Notes: generated by a model from the letters alone, not told the origin. Counted from the stretch's first letter, positions 48,182 to 56,902 are shown. The stretch: DNA of 64,000 bases from Magicicada septendecula (GCA_034769895.1 CM068367.1:690670268-690734267), one strand, 5' to 3'. Numbers and translations: made by a program.

Positions 48182-48222
48182 TAACATTACCACAGTATTT
48201 AACCGAACGTAAATGAGTTAAG

Positions 48223-48921
48223 ATGAAGATTGAACAACAATCGTTAAAGTTAAATGTTAAGAACGTAGACTCTGCTAAGTACAACGGTGAAGTTGCATAT
48301 AATAAACACAGTCCACTGTTTCCAAACACAGTTCGATGTATCGTGTGCGGCGGATCATGTAGCGGGAAGTCAAACGTTGCCTTTAACATGTTATTCGATT
48401 CAAACGGACTGCGATTTCAGAACCTGTACGTGTTCTCCAAATCGTTATTTCAACCAAAATATCGTATGTTGGAAGACATTTTTAATACTCTCGCTGACGA
48501 AGGAATGACGTACTTCACATACAGTGAAAACGATAAAGTACCACCTCCGCACGAAATTGTACCTAATTCAATCATGTTGTTCGATGATGTGGTATGTGAA
48601 CGGCAGAATAACATACGAAAATATTTCGCTATGGGACGGCATAGCGGTGTGGACACTTTGTACCTTTGCCAAACGTATAGTCTGGTGCCAAAGCAACTGG
48701 TGCGTGATAATGCCAATTTCTTGGTTTTGTTCAGACAAGATGATCTCAATTTACGTCACGTTTATAACGATCACGTTAACACAGATATGAAATACGAAGA
48801 GTTCAAAGCGATGTGCGCCGAAGCGTGGAAGGATCGTTACGGATTCATAGTCATCAACAAGGACTCACCGATAAACGCAGGTAGATACAGAGTGGGTTTC
48901 GATCGTTTTATACATAAATAG
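48223..48921 (+). CDS. DNA-packaging ATPase (FtsK/HerA, A32-like)
   Basis: 232 residues, intact. Walker A is GGSCSGKS (43-50), Walker B IMLFDDVV (~117-124), followed by a sensor-like YLCQTYSLVP. This family pumps genomic DNA into capsids in Polintons, adintoviruses and poxvirus relatives. It lies 41 bases after integrase. The N-terminal ~35 residues are variable. Confidence 0.95.
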   Translation: MKIEQQSLKLNVKNVDSAKYNGEVAYNKHSPLFPNTVRCIVCGGSCSGKSNVAFNMLFDSNGLRFQNLYVFSKSLFQPKYRMLEDIFNTLADEGMTYFTYSENDKVPPPHEIVPNSIMLFDDVVCERQNNIRKYFAMGRHSGVDTLYLCQTYSLVPKQLVRDNANFLVLFRQDDLNLRHVYNDHVNTDMKYEEFKAMCAEAWKDRYGFIVINKDSPINAGRYRVGFDRFIHK

Positions 48922-48954
48922 AATAGTTTGTGCAAGAAAGTCATCAGTGTCAAG

Positions 48955-49857
48955 ATGGATGACAAGCAACTGACACATGAAATCGATGCAATTAGCGATA
49001 ACATAAGACAAAAGTATCGCGCGTTGAAACATGACATCATAGAGAGCGATGAAGCGTTAACGAGAAAGTACAAACCTCTTTTGGAACCGTTAACCCAGAT
49101 TTCGGAAAAGTTGAATGACTCCAGTGATAAAATTAAAAAAAAAATAAAAGTTGAAGATGAAGATACGAAGGCAGCTGTTGAGACGAAAACACCATCACAA
49201 CCTCGTTTCCTCAGAACGGAAGTGTTGGCACAAACGCCTGATGTCGAAACACCGAACGTAACTCTTGAAGAGTTTTTATCAACACCCGAAGGTCGACACG
49301 AAGCACAAGAATACGTTGAACAGTCTGTCGAAGGTCCGCTCGCGAGGAAATACTTACTGCTCGCGTTGTCTGATGATCGAGATAAGAAGATGGATCATAC
49401 ATACGGTGTTCGTAACGTTGAAGATAAATGGATGGTAGGCAATTCGGTGTTAGAGATCAATCAAGACGATAGCTTCTACATAGCTGGAAAACGATACAGA
49501 GGCACACCGGGCCTCTACGAACTTATGTTTATGAAAGAACCCGACAAGAGCGTCTACGATGAAAACGATTTAGCAGCGTACAGGTCTATATTGTCGGACA
49601 CTAACGCTTATAAACGTTATTATTTACCCGGTGCTAAAGTAAATACAAACAAAGGTTTAAAGTACAGAGAGATAATCGCTCGATTGTTCCCACCACGCAG
49701 CGGACGTGGTATCGATTACGTACATTGGAACGATCCCAACGAACTGGTTGAACGGTTGAGACTGCTGGTAAGTTCAAAACGCACCGGTCACACCGGACAC
49801 GACAACGAAATCATCTCAGTAGTAGAGGAATTACGTGAAGCCAACATTATCGTATAA
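48955..49857 (+). CDS. Polinton-specific conserved protein (DUF8207-like)
   Basis: 300 residues from ATG 48955 (AAGATGG context). The N-terminal ~70 residues form a helical, probably coiled-coil region (DNIRQKYRALKHDI). The middle is charged. The C-terminal half carries the pattern RYRGTPGLYELMFMKEPD and KYREIIARLFPP, which I associate with a conserved Polinton protein often labelled DUF8207. Function is unknown; location among virion genes suggests a structural or assembly role. An upstream in-frame ATG at 48928 is possible. Confidence 0.7.
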   Translation: MDDKQLTHEIDAISDNIRQKYRALKHDIIESDEALTRKYKPLLEPLTQISEKLNDSSDKIKKKIKVEDEDTKAAVETKTPSQPRFLRTEVLAQTPDVETPNVTLEEFLSTPEGRHEAQEYVEQSVEGPLARKYLLLALSDDRDKKMDHTYGVRNVEDKWMVGNSVLEINQDDSFYIAGKRYRGTPGLYELMFMKEPDKSVYDENDLAAYRSILSDTNAYKRYYLPGAKVNTNKGLKYREIIARLFPPRSGRGIDYVHWNDPNELVERLRLLVSSKRTGHTGHDNEIISVVEELREANIIV

Positions 49858-49905
49858 ATTTTATGAACGTCGGTGTAACAACTCATTGTTGTCAACACTG
49901 TCGAC

Positions 49906-50166
49906 ATGTGCGGATTAGATTTGACACCTGACTTTGAAGTCGAAAACGAGAGACTGAAAACCTTTACATCATGGCCTGTGTATTTCATCAGTCCGACCGC
50001 TATGGTTGCCGCAGGCTTTCATTACACAAATGAAATTGACAGGGTTCGATGTTCATTTTGCGGTATAGAAATCTTTCGTTGGAAAGAGGGTGACGATCCG
50101 ATTGTGTTACACACGCGATGGTCACCACAGTGTCGTTACTTAAAACGGTTAGCACATCATTTGTAG
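49906..50166 (+). CDS. Single-BIR (IAP-like) protein
   Basis: 86 residues, almost entirely one BIR domain. It has RLKTFTSWP, then AAGFHYTNEIDRVRC, and zinc ligands C49, C52, H69 and C76 with exact CX2C-X16-HX6C spacing, plus the Trp and Pro typical of the fold. BIR domains in inhibitor-of-apoptosis proteins bind caspases or their antagonists; baculoviruses use such proteins to keep infected insect cells alive. There is no RING domain, so any effect would be through binding alone. It sits between the DUF8207-like gene and the fibre-like gene, 14 bases from the latter, in the capsid cluster. Confidence 0.9.
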   Translation: MCGLDLTPDFEVENERLKTFTSWPVYFISPTAMVAAGFHYTNEIDRVRCSFCGIEIFRWKEGDDPIVLHTRWSPQCRYLKRLAHHL

Positions 50167-50180
50167 CGTGCAGTCGTACA

Positions 50181-51047
50181 ATGGTTGTGGACAAGTTCGG
50201 TAGACATCAAAGCGCCGTGAGCGTGCGACGTGAAACAAAAAGACAATTACGCGATACTGTAGGATTTAAGATTACGAATGATGGGCATATAGATGTTGAA
50301 AACAAAAAGATCCGCAATCTGAACGAACCGGATGCAGGAAAGGATGCTGTATCCCTGACTTATATGCAAACACATTGTCTGCTACTCGATGATGAACGTA
50401 AAAGCGTGGACGTTAAAGGGTGTAGATTGAAAAATGTTGATACTCCTGTAGACGTTAAAGACGTAGTCAACAAATATTACGTTGATGACAACTGTATACA
50501 ACACTCGAGTCAAGAGAGAGGTGAGGTCATCGATGCACGAGATCGATGGGTAATCAACGTTCGAAGTCCGGAACTAGCGACCGATGCGGTCAACAAAAAC
50601 TACGTAGACTCGAACGTCATTAAAAAAGTATCGAACAGCTATTTGTTTGGGCAGAGCTGGTTGTCAGGAGTGAGTTCACCGATTTTTGCAGATGACGCGG
50701 TTAACGTAAAATACATGTTGCAGAACACCGTTAGCTTGGGCGAAGATGGTGTTTTCAAAGCAGCGGAAAAGAGAATATCAGACGTAGCGGATGGTTTTGC
50801 AGAGAGCGATGCTGTTAACTTACAACAATTAAATGACGTGAGACGATACGTAAAGAGCGAGATGTATAAGGTCGTTAAAACATTTCAGTATCAACTGGAT
50901 TACTACTTATTGAAATTGTCTAAGCCACGTAGTTCAGAAGACGAGTGGACACTCGACACGAAGGAAATAAAAAGGTTAATAGATGAATACGATAAAAACA
51001 CAGAAGAGAAAGGCTGGAGATCGGTTTACGATGAACAACAACGTTAA
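50181..51047 (+). CDS. Repeat protein resembling a trimeric fibre or stalk
   Basis: 288 residues from ATG 50181. Five repeats of about 40 residues (near 44-62, 83-101, 124-142, 161-179, 199-217) share the pattern (I/L)xNVxxPxxxxDAVNxxYVD. This matches the head/stalk style of trimeric adhesins and phage or adenovirus-type fibres, where the DAVN-YV unit packs in a trimer. The end (~215-288) is helical. It overlaps the start of the PLA2 gene by 17 bases in another frame. A receptor-binding or vertex spike role is inferred from repeats and neighbours. I recognise no family name. Confidence 0.75.
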   Translation: MVVDKFGRHQSAVSVRRETKRQLRDTVGFKITNDGHIDVENKKIRNLNEPDAGKDAVSLTYMQTHCLLLDDERKSVDVKGCRLKNVDTPVDVKDVVNKYYVDDNCIQHSSQERGEVIDARDRWVINVRSPELATDAVNKNYVDSNVIKKVSNSYLFGQSWLSGVSSPIFADDAVNVKYMLQNTVSLGEDGVFKAAEKRISDVADGFAESDAVNLQQLNDVRRYVKSEMYKVVKTFQYQLDYYLLKLSKPRSSEDEWTLDTKEIKRLIDEYDKNTEEKGWRSVYDEQQR

Positions 51048-51576
51048 GAGGAAAAAGGGGTGGGGCGTCGGAAACGTGCTTAAAAACGTTGTACCGTCCG
51101 TTGTTTCGTCAGTTATCAATCGAGCGGTGGACGCACTACCTGTCGAATTACATCTGCCGGGTTACAGATTCTGTGGACCGGGCACGAAACTTGAAGAAAG
51201 ATTAGCGCGTGGTGATCGCGGAATCAACCAATTAGACGAAGCCTGTCGCGAACACGACATCGCTTACGCTCAATACAAAGACAACGAAAGTAGACGTATT
51301 GCAGATCGTAAACTCGCGGAAAAAGCGTGGGAACGGGTAAAGGCGTTGGATTCGGGTATTAGCGAACGAGCTTATGCGACAGCAGTTGCAGCGACTATGA
51401 AAGCAAAATCAGCAATAGGAAGCGGTCGACGTCGTAAAAATAAAAAGAATGTGAGTAGTCGTGGTCGTGGTGCTGGTGGTGGGATGAAGAAGAGGAGGAA
51501 GAGAACTGTCCGAACCGCTAGGAAAAAGAAGAGAACTGCGTCCGGATTGTATCTACGTCCGTACCGAAAAAACTAA
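51031..51576 (+). CDS. Phospholipase A2-domain virion protein with basic tail
   Basis: 181 residues from ATG 51031, which overlaps the fibre-like gene; an upstream ATG at 50983 is less likely. Residues 44-80 form a parvovirus-like PLA2 core: YRFCGPG calcium loop, then LDEACREHDIAYA with catalytic H75-D76. In parvoviruses this domain breaches the endosomal membrane during entry. The C-terminal ~45 residues are Arg/Lys-rich (KKRRKRTVRTARKKKR), like DNA-condensing adenovirus core proteins. So it may be a minor virion protein with two jobs (inference). Confidence 0.88.
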   Translation: MNNNVKRKKGWGVGNVLKNVVPSVVSSVINRAVDALPVELHLPGYRFCGPGTKLEERLARGDRGINQLDEACREHDIAYAQYKDNESRRIADRKLAEKAWERVKALDSGISERAYATAVAATMKAKSAIGSGRRRKNKKNVSSRGRGAGGGMKKRRKRTVRTARKKKRTASGLYLRPYRKN

Positions 51577-51596
51577 TTCACATACCGCTCCGCCCG

Positions 51597-51944
51597 TTGT
51601 CCGAAGATGAATTACGTGTATACGCAAAAAAGCTAAACATACCGTATTTTAGAGGTGTTTACATGCGTAACGCATTACCGGATACAGCGCCGTGGAAGAA
51701 CGAAAGCGTCATCGTAAATTTGGACGACGAGAGCGGACCGGGAACCCACTGGGTATGTTACAAGAAGCGTGGAAATCGAGTACACTATTTTGACGGGTTC
51801 GGTAATTTACGTCCACCTCTCGAGCTGATGCAATATTTTGGTGATACAACCGACGTTCGTTACAACTATGAACGGAAGCAACCTCCTAACACGGTCATCT
51901 GCGGTCATTTATGTTTAGACTTTTTATCGTCTTCTGATCAGTAA
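51597..51944 (+). CDS. Adenain-like maturation cysteine protease
   Basis: About 115 residues. Catalytic residues as in the adenovirus protease family: His in GTHWVCY (51), Asp in YFDGFG (66) and Cys in ICGHLCLDFL (102). It cleaves capsid precursors. No in-frame ATG precedes the conserved N-terminus: position 51597 is TTG, the frame is open further upstream through LIHIPLRPL into the PLA2 gene, and the first ATG is at 51663 inside the conserved region. The start was lost, or the protein is made by splicing or non-ATG initiation. The next gene starts 8 bases after the stop. Confidence 0.88.
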   Translation: MSEDELRVYAKKLNIPYFRGVYMRNALPDTAPWKNESVIVNLDDESGPGTHWVCYKKRGNRVHYFDGFGNLRPPLELMQYFGDTTDVRYNYERKQPPNTVICGHLCLDFLSSSDQ

Positions 51945-51952
51945 ACTTCAGC

Positions 51953-52678
51953 ATGTCGTCGTTAACGGTTACCGTGACGGGTACCGACGCTGCGAATCTC
52001 GTGTGTAACTTTTTCCCACCTCTCGAGTTATACGGTGAATGGTACGTTGGACTATTGGATTTTACATCGTATAATTCAATACCAAACGTTACTGAAGGAA
52101 AAAATAATGCATTTCCAGTAAAAATTTCCAAGGATCAGTGGTCCGTCATCAAGTTTCCTACCGGCACCTACGAAATCAGTGATATCGAAACGTATCTGCA
52201 GAAACAGTTAGGCGAGAGAACAATCAGTTTACGTCCAAACAACAACACATTAAAGTGTGAAATTTACTGTAAGCATGTCATCGACTTTTCGCATACACCG
52301 AATACCATTGCAAGTATGTTAGGATTCAAGGAGAATCAGCAGCTGGAAGCGTATATAACACACGAGTCGAACGTACCCGTCGACATAATCAAAGTTAACA
52401 CCGTTCACGTACGGAGTAATATCGTACAGGGTGCGTACAAGGACGGCCAGGACCAGCACACGTTGCATTCGTTTTATCCGACCGTGGCACCAGGTTTCAA
52501 AATAGTTGAAACACCGACAAACGTAATATACTTACCGGTAAACGTACAACGCGTTGACAACATAATTTTGTCTCTCGTTGATCAGGACGGGGATTTAGTC
52601 GATTTTCGCGGTGAAGTTATCACGATACGACTGCATCTGAAAATATGGGATTGTATTTCGGACAAACGTCACCTGTAA
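51953..52678 (+). CDS. Minor capsid (penton-type, single jelly-roll) protein
   Basis: 241 residues, intact. It has the Polinton minor-capsid pattern: an N-terminal beta-strand segment with FPPLELYGEWYVGLLDF, TPNTIASMLGF in the middle, and LVDQDGDLVDFRGEVITIRL near the end. The single jelly roll forms capsid vertices in Polinton-like viruses. It lies between protease and major capsid genes, the usual order. Confidence 0.88.
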   Translation: MSSLTVTVTGTDAANLVCNFFPPLELYGEWYVGLLDFTSYNSIPNVTEGKNNAFPVKISKDQWSVIKFPTGTYEISDIETYLQKQLGERTISLRPNNNTLKCEIYCKHVIDFSHTPNTIASMLGFKENQQLEAYITHESNVPVDIIKVNTVHVRSNIVQGAYKDGQDQHTLHSFYPTVAPGFKIVETPTNVIYLPVNVQRVDNIILSLVDQDGDLVDFRGEVITIRLHLKIWDCISDKRHL

Positions 52679-52792
52679 AAAGGGAGTGTGTACGAAAGAA
52701 ACATGGTAGTCGGTGTTCAACGTTGAAGCGATTGACATCAAGGAACAAGCGTTTCTTACTTTCACTTGGATTCAAATTATACGATTAAAATA

Positions 52793-54027
52793 ATGTCGGG
52801 TGAAATTCTAGCTATCGAACGAGGAGCGGCTTTCGATAACAGAATCGTTGAGTTCGAATATCGTACGCACACACCGTATGCTTCCACCCGATACGGTAAC
52901 AACGATGAAATACGTATACCCATCCAACAACAGGATGTTTTCACTTTACCGGCGGAGAGTTTTCTGTACATCGAAGGAACATTGACCAAGGTTAACGCTA
53001 CCGACACAGCGTTGAACGTGAAATTAATCAACAATGCAATGGCTTTCTTGTTTGAGGAGATCCGTTACGAAGTGTGCGGTGTGGAAGTAGATCGTACGAA
53101 AAACGTTGGAATTACGAGCACTGTGAAATTGTTACTATCGAGCAATGAGCATGAAAGAAAGCATCTAATCAATGCAGGATGGGTGACGACAACCGATGAG
53201 TCGTTGACAGTACACGAGAGTACCGGTGATTTTACGTTTTGTCTTCCGTTAAAAATGCTACTCGGTTTCAACGAAGACTATACACGCATCATGCTGAACG
53301 TTAAGCAAGAATTGATTCTGTTGCGTACCTCTACCGATCAGAACGCAATGGTGCTAAAAGAATCAGGTGCAACTGCAAACGGTAATCTCGTAATAAACAA
53401 AGTACACTGGAAGATGCCCTATGTGCGCGTGTCAAACAAGTACCGAATACCGCTATTGGAGCATATCGAGGAGGATCATGAACTGGTGATGCCGTTCCGC
53501 AGTTGGGAATTGCACGAGTATCCCGTTCTACCGACGACAAATCGACATTCGTGGACCTTGAAGACATCGTCACAGTTGGAAAAACCACGGTATGTGATAC
53601 TGATATTTCAGACGGACAGAAAGAACAATATAGCGAAAAACGCGTCGGAATTTGATCACTGCAATTTAACGAATGTCAAGCTATTTCTGAACGATAAATA
53701 CTATCCGTACGATAACCTGAACCAGGATATCGAAAAAAACGTTACGCACTGTTCTACGACATGTATACACGTTTTCAAACATCATACTACGACCGTCGCA
53801 ACAGAACGCCTCTTTTGACACCTAATGAATTTATAACGAAAGCACCGTTGTTTGTCATCGATTGTTCCAGACAAGAAGAACCAATCAAGTCGTCTGCCGT
53901 TGATGTGCGTTTAGAATTTGAATCCAGTAACAATTTTCCAGATAAAACCACCGCTTACGCTTTGATTATTCACGATAGGATAGTACAGTACACAGCGTTG
54001 TCGAATACTGTTCATCGTTTGTCATAA
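52793..54027 (+). pseudogene. Major capsid protein (double jelly-roll), one frameshift
   Basis: The frame from ATG 52793 runs to 53818. The downstream part of the same protein lies in another frame (about 53740-54027), with the conserved PLLTPNEF and VIDCSRQEE segments and an IIHDR C-terminus. The break maps to an A run at 53733-53739 and fits loss of one A, so a sequencing or assembly error is possible. The upstream part has the typical RTHTPYASTRYG start and a PAESFLYIEG strand. It would form the hexon-like capsid shell. Upstream bases 52679-52792 are non-coding; the frame also extends to a TTG at 52766. Confidence 0.92.
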
Positions 54028-54052
54028 AAAACTTGTTCTCCCCTCTACCAGT

Positions 54053-54059
54053 TTATAAA
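54053..54059 (+). promoter_or_regulatory. Possible TATA element for the 3' genes
   Basis: TTATAAA about 50 bases before ATG 54110. It falls in the 82-base gap after the major capsid gene. Confidence 0.4.
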
Positions 54060-54109
54060 GATAGGTATTAGCGATCTCTAGCTTGTAACAAGATCAGTCC
54101 GTCTCAACG

Positions 54110-54760
54110 ATGGAAGGTGACTGTGGTAGCGGCGGCAGCAGCAGCAGCAGGCATTGTGAGTGTAACGTTTACTTATCTCTTGCATATCCTATTAACTCTT
54201 ACACTAAGTTCGTTACCGTCGGACTGTTTAACGAACTCAACTATGAACCGGGTGTTTTGTTTACAAACGGAAAAAAGAAACGTATATTACTTGACTTTTC
54301 TGAGTGGAATTACTTGTTGATCTTTCGTGAACAGCTACTATCCAGTATGTTATTGCACGAAGAAGGTGAAAACCGTGAAAGGAAGAAGAGTGTGATGATC
54401 AGTCGTAACTTTGGGAAAACGTTTGTTCGGATTAAAGGTAGTAAGACCGAAAAATTTGTTTTCACAGAACCCGAGTGGATCCGTTTTGGTTGTTTATTAA
54501 CAGTACTAAAGAAATATCTTGTTCGCTTGTTTTATGATCAAGATCACTTCAAGTCGTACATTAATCAGGTAGTAGCCAAGGGGTGTTATGTACCACCATC
54601 CTTCTTTTTCCCCTCGTTTTTTCGATTGGAAAGCAGTCGTCATGACCAACAGCTAACATTTGATCGTCTTTACGATGAACTGGTATTGGAAGGAAAAGTA
54701 GAGGGGGAATTTGAAAAAATTAACGTATTCGATGCGAACAAGTGTCACTCGGAAAAATGA
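54110..54760 (+). CDS. Unassigned Polinton 3' protein 1
   Basis: 216 residues with a Gly/Ser-rich start like that of polymerase B. The middle has KKKRILLDFSEWNYLLIF, NFGKTFVRI and a second EPEWIRFG; the two aromatic-flanked beta-helix units loosely resemble PC4-type single-stranded DNA-binding folds. I do not recognise it with confidence. It overlaps the next gene by 4 bases (ATGA), an arrangement that suggests the two are coexpressed. Confidence 0.65.
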   Translation: MEGDCGSGGSSSSRHCECNVYLSLAYPINSYTKFVTVGLFNELNYEPGVLFTNGKKKRILLDFSEWNYLLIFREQLLSSMLLHEEGENRERKKSVMISRNFGKTFVRIKGSKTEKFVFTEPEWIRFGCLLTVLKKYLVRLFYDQDHFKSYINQVVAKGCYVPPSFFFPSFFRLESSRHDQQLTFDRLYDELVLEGKVEGEFEKINVFDANKCHSEK

Positions 54761-55263
54761 ACTTGAATAGGACGGTTATTGCCGAGTTTGAAGCGTTTCG
54801 TGGTGACAAAAATGAATATGTAATCAAAGAGTTCGTTGCAGTTGATATAACAACCGGACGTTTTGTTATCGTGTTGTTCGCTCCACCGTACGAACGTGCA
54901 CGACTGCACCTGAAATTTCAAAAAATCAATGACTGGTTGGAAACACATTATCACAGAATTCGGTGGAACGATGGTAATGTGCCGTACAACAATATGGTAC
55001 GCATCGTTGCAGACTTTTTTTCAGACAGTTCTGTTGTCTATACAAAAGGGTTTGAGAAGGCAAATTTCTTACGACAGTTGTATCACCATGGTGAGGTGAT
55101 TGACTTAAACGATATTCAAGCACCTGTAGTTCCTAGATCCTTTGTACCCATCATACAATGTCCTGTTCCTCATCGTCAACCCGTTACCACTCCCCCCTTA
55201 CACTGTGCATTGCGCAAAGCTTTGTTTTATGCAGAATGGTTGCGGCAACGAAATAAAATATAG
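54757..55263 (+). CDS. Unassigned Polinton 3' protein 2
   Basis: 168 residues from ATG 54757. It has IAEFEAFRGDKNEYVIKEFVAV, LFAPPYERA, VVYTKGFEKANFLRQL and a C-terminal Cys/His-rich part (IQCPVPH ... PLHCALRKA). The layout resembles DnaQ-like exonuclease-related proteins found in insect mobile elements, but I see no complete set of acidic catalytic residues, so activity is doubtful. A polyadenylation signal AATAAA (55252-55257) overlaps its last codons, marking the end of the rightward transcription block. Confidence 0.65.
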   Translation: MNLNRTVIAEFEAFRGDKNEYVIKEFVAVDITTGRFVIVLFAPPYERARLHLKFQKINDWLETHYHRIRWNDGNVPYNNMVRIVADFFSDSSVVYTKGFEKANFLRQLYHHGEVIDLNDIQAPVVPRSFVPIIQCPVPHRQPVTTPPLHCALRKALFYAEWLRQRNKI

Positions 55264-55959
55264 TCGGTTGTGAACATGTTTTCATCATGGTGTTAGTGTG
55301 AATGCTACGTGACAGAAATGTCCATAAACGTAGAATTAGGTACCGTAGTGTGTGCGTGAGTGTTAACCTTGACTACGTCACTGTCGCGGTAGACATACTC
55401 ATAAACGTAGTCCTGGTAGTTCGAGACGGGTCACTGGCACGGTAGATATACCTGTAAACTCGTCAAGGACCAGCATGGGTGTGAAAATTACTCATTACGG
55501 TACAGCAAATGTGAATACGCATCATGTATGAACAACATATACACCCGATAAAAAAATAAAAAAATAAAAATAAAGTAAATAAATAAAAAATATATGTACT
55601 GCTTTTATACATTGACTTAGCATTGCATAGTGTATCTTATCATTATCTACCACTGTATTAGTTAATAGTACAGAGATAGATAACGTGGAGTAGGCCTGCT
55701 TTACGAATCTGTAAAGTTGGGAAAACCACGTTAAAAAAAGCGTAGCGGTCTCTCATTCGCCTCTGGCCGCTAGGAAGAGGATGAGAGGTAAAAAATAAAA
55801 GTATAAAAAATGTTTATTTATTTTTAATAATAAATAAACTTATATTGTGCTTTTATGGTTTTACACATAGGACAACAGTAGATATCACTCGTCCACCTCA
55901 TAGTTGCAAGTAAGAGACGAGAAGTATAAGTACAGAAATAATTACAGTTAAACGACAAC
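55264..55959. other. Right non-coding zone of the Polinton
   Basis: No ORF. Contains repeated CATAAACGTAG and CGGTAGA(C/T)AT stretches (55320-55460), A-rich runs (55550-55590), and a hairpin at 55750-55787. Confidence 0.6.
55750..55787. repeat. Hairpin
   Basis: CTCTCAT-TCG-CCTC pairs with GAGGATGAGAG (11 bp with a 3-base bulge); an alternative AGCGG/CCGCT pairing overlaps it. Role unknown; a transcript end or RNA structure is possible. Confidence 0.45.
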
Positions 55960-56031
55960 GGCCCCTTAGTGTAGTGGATGCATGCCGGTTTGGAGTACCG
56001 GAGGTCCCGGGTTCAAATCCCGGAGGGGCCA
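55960..56031 (+). tRNA. tRNA-like gene, anticodon GGA, class I
   Basis: A complete 72-base cloverleaf: acceptor GGCCCCT/AGGGGCC, D arm GTGT/GCAT with wobbles, anticodon stem CCGGT/ACCGG with loop TTGGAGT (anticodon GGA, Ser), five-base variable region, T arm CCGGG/CCCGG with TTCAAAT, and A73. The B box GGTTCAAATCC is intact. Eukaryotic Ser tRNAs need a long variable arm and G73, both absent; the T arm looks like tRNA-Pro. So it may be a Pro-derived tRNA with an altered anticodon loop, or a non-decoding tRNA-like RNA. It lies about 60 bases from the right inverted repeat. Confidence 0.8.
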
Positions 56032-56038
56032 TAATTTA

Positions 56039-56044
56039 TTTTTT
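56039..56044 (+). terminator. RNA polymerase III terminator
   Basis: A run of six T, 8 bases after the tRNA-like gene, suits polymerase III termination and supports transcription of the gene. Confidence 0.6.
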
Positions 56045-56092
56045 GCGGAAACCAACTGTTTCGCCTCGCAGTCGAACACATGCGTCATGTCG

Positions 56093-56736
56093 GGTACCCC
56101 CATCCGTTGATTTAAACATTTCGGGTGTCAAAATTCGGACACCAAAAATTTCGGGTAACCCCATCCGTTGATTTAAACTTTTCGGGTACTAAATTTCAGA
56201 CACCGAAAATTTCGGGTACCCCCATCCGTTGATTTAAACATTTCAGACATCACACCCTCTACGTCGTCGTCATGTGGGCGTACCCACAAATTTCGGGTAC
56301 CCCCATCCGTTGTTTTAATCATTTAGGGTACCAAAATTCTGACATTAAAAAAATTTCGAGAGAGAACGATTATTTTGTTACATCAAAATAAACCAGAACG
56401 CGGAAGTGTTTTAACATTCGGACACCAGCTGCCAGGGCCTCTGTCATGCAAATTTCGGGTACCCCCATCCGTTGATTTAAACATTTCGGGTAACGGTAAC
56501 CGATACCCCCAAAATTTCGAGTAACGGTACCCGATGACATCGCCTCTCCGGGCAACCGCCGAATTCCGGGTACCCCCATCCGCTACACATTGTTTTCGGC
56601 TACCAAATTTTGGACATGCAGAAACCGCGGCCTCCGTGACGTCTTGAAACAGGTTTTAGCCATACGGACGCCAGCGACTTGAGCCTCTGTGTGATGTCAT
56701 GAACTGGAACACGGAAGTGTTTCAGTCACACATACA

Positions 56737-56777
<41 letters not shown>

Positions 56778-56902
56778 CAGTGACGTCACATGGACAGCTC
56801 GGACACCAGCTGCCAGTGCCTCTATGACGTCATGAACTGGAACCCGGTAGTGTTTTCAACTGGAACCCGGAAGTGTTCTCATACGCTCACTTTCCCTCTA
56901 CT
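56093..56902. repeat. Polinton right terminal inverted repeat
   Basis: The inverse of 39390-40200, with a few mismatches and a different CA/TG run length. It holds the same GGGTACCCCCATCCGTT motif series. The duplication AACAGG follows at 56903-56908. Confidence 0.93.

Larger units (their letters stand above)
39390..56902 (+). mobile_element. Polinton/Maverick (adintovirus-like) element, 17.5 kb
   Basis: Inverted termini start AGTAGAGGGAAAGTG at 39390 and end with the inverse at 56902. A perfect 6-bp duplication AACAGG lies at 39384-39389 and 56903-56908; AG...CT ends and 6-bp duplications are typical of Polintons. It encodes polymerase B, integrase, packaging ATPase, protease, and minor and major capsid proteins, plus BIR, fibre-like and PLA2 proteins. 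Almost all genes are on the plus strand and tightly packed. Two frameshifts (polymerase, major capsid) make this copy non-autonomous, unless they are sequencing errors. Confidence 0.97.

Noticed and set aside
55960..56031. Normal tRNA-Ser(GGA)
   Set aside because: The long variable arm and G73 are absent, so only a tRNA-like call is made.
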